DNA from: Alistipes sp.
GTDB taxonomy: Bacteria > Bacteroidota > Bacteroidia > Bacteroidales > Rikenellaceae
Direction of reading: 5' to 3'
Length of the DNA stretch: 63,536 bases
Assembly: GCA_017623115.1 (NCBI GenBank)
Contig: JAGAPT010000013.1
Location: forward strand, 1 to 63,536
Every line of letters begins with the position of its first letter. Within the stretch, counting starts at the first letter, position 1. The translations under genes were made by a program, and so were the position numbers. Under the pieces are notes generated by a model. That model was not told the DNA's origin. It saw nothing but the letters and a program-made list of their open reading frames with translations, and made no database searches. This document shows, in pieces, positions 63,530 to 63,536 of this stretch.

Positions 63530-63536
63530 ATTGTCA

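Noticed and set aside
1-63536. CRISPR array, tRNA, rRNA, insertion sequence or prophage genes
   Set aside because: No regularly spaced identical repeats, cloverleaf sequences, transposase or phage proteins were found; the repeats present are short, few and tied to gene ends.

Overview
The window is a dense, roughly 57% GC stretch of a Bacteroidales chromosome, most likely Alistipes or another member of the Rikenellaceae. The evidence for this is: TAnnTTTG-type -7 promoter boxes with a TTTG box 19 nt upstream; almost no Shine-Dalgarno sequences; Bacteroidetes-only genes (DUF4270 lipoprotein, GldE, S46 dipeptidyl-peptidase, single-domain GT5 protein, an EF-G paralogue without the catalytic histidine); and large extracellular glycosidases. 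I place the genus from memory of gene content, not from a search. No rRNA, tRNA, CRISPR array, phage or insertion sequence was seen.

Layout. 1-3.6 kb: L-fucose isomerase (-) and a GH28 lipoprotein (+) diverge from one palindromic promoter. 3.6-10 kb (-): EF-G2-like factor, M24 aminopeptidase, U32 protein, short-chain prenyl synthase. 10-21 kb (+): a membrane protein with a degenerate acyl-carrier-protein-like domain, ROK kinase, uppP, truB, queA, GT5-like protein, DUF4270 lipoprotein, topA, secreted C1B peptidase. 20.9-37 kb (-): the distal half of the division/cell-wall cluster (murG-murC-ftsQ-ftsA-ftsZ) followed by gldE and a phosphopantetheinyl transferase; upstream of it comM, dnaB, comF, priA, yitT. 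37-44 kb (-): a radical SAM protein whose correct start is a CTG, a nuclease lipoprotein, dtd, an RluA-type synthase, cdd, a SIMPL protein, trmD, an MBL hydrolase. 44-50 kb (+): rlmD-lpxB-FAH-maf-DPP11 operon. 50-63.5 kb (-): a carbohydrate operon running MFS transporter, GH78 rhamnosidase, an unassigned large glycosidase-like lipoprotein, a GH43-like/GH2/malectin fusion, and a GH2 beta-galactosidase.

The least expected structure lies between genes. Four copies of an intergenic element (near 8.9, 29.6, 36.0 and 41.7 kb) begin within a few bases of the stop codon of a minus-strand gene and run to just before the next start. Each has a purine-rich GAGCAAAGAG tract (minus-strand reading), a core with an invariant CCTGC-NNN-GCAGG hairpin whose three-base loop differs in every copy, and a 9-bp CTCCCAAAA tandem array that is G-rich on the plus strand. 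A second repeat (three copies, near 0.1, 0.17 and 3.86 kb) and a third (AACTGTAAACTGA, 38.0 kb) also lie next to stop codons. Two genes abutted by such repeats, priA and the radical SAM gene, lack an ATG start.

How the genes work together: the two ends of the window are pectin/rhamnogalacturonan-type glycan degradation (GH28, FucI, GH78, GH2). The middle is housekeeping: envelope growth and division (murG to ftsZ, uppP, lpxB), replication (dnaB, priA, topA), and RNA modification (truB, queA, trmD, rlmD, RluA-type, dtd).
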